Both the position numbers and the translations under genes were made by a program. From NCBI GenBank assembly GCA_005883865.1, contig VBAO01000066.1, forward strand, positions 1 to 5,804: DNA of 5,804 nt. The letters run 5' to 3'. Origin of the DNA: Candidatus Segetimicrobium genomatis. Its GTDB lineage: Bacteria; Sysuimicrobiota; Sysuimicrobiia; Sysuimicrobiales; Segetimicrobiaceae. Of the stretch, positions 4,641-5,804 are shown one piece after another. The number at the start of each line of letters is the position of its first letter. The stretch's first letter is position 1. The notes under the pieces were generated by a model. The model searched no databases. It was not told the origin of the DNA and saw only the letters and a program-made list of their open reading frames with translations.

Positions 4641-5804
4641 ATGGTGCTGGACATGCTGTACCTTAGCGAAGTCATCGGCAAGCCTGTGTCTGATGCGGCC
4701 GGGGAGGCGTTTGACGCGATCGCCGATCTCGTCATCTTTCACGGCAAGGAGAAGTTTCCGCGCATCACCGGCATCCTGCTGAACGGCGACCGGAGCCGCG
4801 TCGCGGTCATCCCTTGGGATGCCGTCGCCGAGTTCACCGCGGCGGGCATCCGGCTCCGGTGCGAACGCCGCCGCCTGGCCCCGCGCCCCCTCCAGCCCGA
4901 CGAGATCCTCCTCAGGGAGGACATCCTCGACACGCAGGTCGTGGACACCGACGATATCAAGGTGGTGCGGGTCAACGACCTGGAGATGCGCCAGGTCGGC
5001 AACGAGGTCCGTGTGATCGGCGCAGATATCGGGACCCGGTCACTGCTCCGCCGGCTTGGACTCGAGCCGTGGGTGTGCCGTGTGCTGGAGCGCGTCGGGC
5101 GGCCGTTGTCCTCCCGGGTGATTCCGTGGAACCTCGTGGCGGTGTTGGGAGGCACGCTGACGCCCCTCAAACTCAGCATCTCCCGCGAGAAACTGAAGGA
5201 TATCCATCCGGCGGACCTGGCGGATCTCCTCGAGGAACTCGGCCGAGAAGAGCGGGTCGAGATGATGACCGCCCTCCCCGAGGAGGACGCGGCGGACGTC
5301 CTCGAATCATCCGAGCCCGACGTCCAGACCTCCGTCATTCAGGAACTGCCGTCCGAACGGGCCTCCGACATCCTGGATGAGATGAAGCCCAACGAGGCCG
5401 CGGACGTCCTCGGGGAACTTCCGGAGGAGCGCGCCGAAGAACTGATCGCCCTCATGGAAACGGACAAGGCCGAGGAGGTCAGCCGGCTCATGCAGTACGA
5501 GCCGGAGACCGCCGCGGGGAAAATGACCACGGAGTTCATCGCCCTGCCGGATTCGATGACCGCCGAACAGGTCATCATGCGTCTCCGGGAGACCAAGCCG
5601 GACTCTGGAAACATCTACTACCTCTACGTCGTCGCCGAGGGCGGCCGCCTCGTCGGCGTCCTCTCGGTCCGCGCGTTGCTCATCTCCCCGCCCGGCACCC
5701 CGATTTCCCAACTGATGCGCACCGACGTGGTCACCGTGCGGCCGGACATGAGCTCGGACGACGTCGCCGGCGCCCTCGTCAAATATGACCTGCTGGCGGT
5801 CCCT
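4641..5804 (+). CDS. PRC-barrel / MgtE N-terminal / CBS domain protein (3' end outside window)
   Basis: This is open from 4641 to the window edge, 388 residues with no stop. A PRC-barrel-like domain covers about 5-80 (YLSEVIGKPVSD). A second, related segment covers about 88-140 (REDILDTQVVDTDDIKVVRVNDLE). The MgtE intracellular N domain covers about 187-297: paired acidic helices with repeated AADVL at 217-221 and 253-257, ending in the hallmark YEPETAAGKMTTEF. A CBS domain follows at about 298-350, and a second begins at about 354 (PISQLM) and is cut. In MgtE the N and CBS domains sense Mg2+ and gate the channel. With PRC barrels in front, this matches the soluble group of about 420 residues that, from memory, often sits beside an Nramp-type metal transporter. 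That group would have little left to code; a true MgtE would continue into membrane helices. The start is uncertain among ATG 4641, GTG 4644 and ATG 4653, the last giving the commoner N-terminus MLYLSE. Confidence 0.85.
   Translation, partial: MVLDMLYLSEVIGKPVSDAAGEAFDAIADLVIFHGKEKFPRITGILLNGDRSRVAVIPWDAVAEFTAAGIRLRCERRRLAPRPLQPDEILLREDILDTQVVDTDDIKVVRVNDLEMRQVGNEVRVIGADIGTRSLLRRLGLEPWVCRVLERVGRPLSSRVIPWNLVAVLGGTLTPLKLSISREKLKDIHPADLADLLEELGREERVEMMTALPEEDAADVLESSEPDVQTSVIQELPSERASDILDEMKPNEAADVLGELPEERAEELIALMETDKAEEVSRLMQYEPETAAGKMTTEFIALPDSMTAEQVIMRLRETKPDSGNIYYLYVVAEGGRLVGVLSVRALLISPPGTPISQLMRTDVVTVRPDMSSDDVAGALVKYDLLAVP

Noticed and set aside
3632..4666. Long plus-strand open frame opposite the IMPase gene
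   Set aside because: It is the mirror of a gene with complete IMPase motifs and has no recognisable domain.
5282..5416. Repeated GCGGACGTCCTCG in the PRC/CBS gene as a DNA repeat element
   Set aside because: The two copies encode the AADVL turns of successive MgtE_N helices, so the protein repeat explains them.

Overview
This is a gene-dense stretch of a high-GC bacterial chromosome. It holds seven protein-coding genes, two of them cut by the window edges. I see no RNA genes, insertion sequences, CRISPR arrays or phage genes. Most genes use codons ending almost always in G or C. The Bacillus/Staphylococcus-like FabI signature and the PRC-barrel/MgtE_N/CBS protein would fit a GC-rich Gram-positive-like or Terrabacteria lineage, but the phylum cannot be fixed from this sequence.

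Layout. The 3' end of a class III nucleotide cyclase gene (+) occupies 1-393. It converges on a three-gene minus-strand operon read from 2428 down to 472: nth (endonuclease III), fabI (enoyl-ACP reductase) and a small cupin. nth and fabI overlap by 4 bases (ATGA); fabI and the cupin are 26 bases apart, with a clear ribosome-binding site. A 100-bp divergent region (2429-2528) separates nth from an M24-family Xaa-Pro aminopeptidase-like gene (+, 2529-3629). That gene converges on an inositol-monophosphatase-family gene (-, 3686-4552). A second divergent region of about 88 bp leads to a PRC-barrel/MgtE_N/CBS gene (+, from 4641) that runs off the right edge.

How the genes relate. The window is mostly housekeeping: base-excision repair, the last reductive step of fatty-acid elongation, peptide turnover and sugar- or inositol-phosphate dephosphorylation. 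The two ends carry signalling or metal-homeostasis functions. The most notable regulatory signal is that both minus-strand leading genes (nth and the IMPase gene) have good sigma70-type promoters placed so close to the start codon that their mRNAs should be leaderless or nearly so. A 10-base word, ACCCACCCGG, lies in the spacer of both promoters.

I found no convincing new multi-gene system. The points worth checking are the leaderless promoters, the Arg-rich tail on Nth, the nth-fabI coupling, the different codon use of the cyclase fragment, and the truncated metal-related protein with its unseen downstream neighbour.
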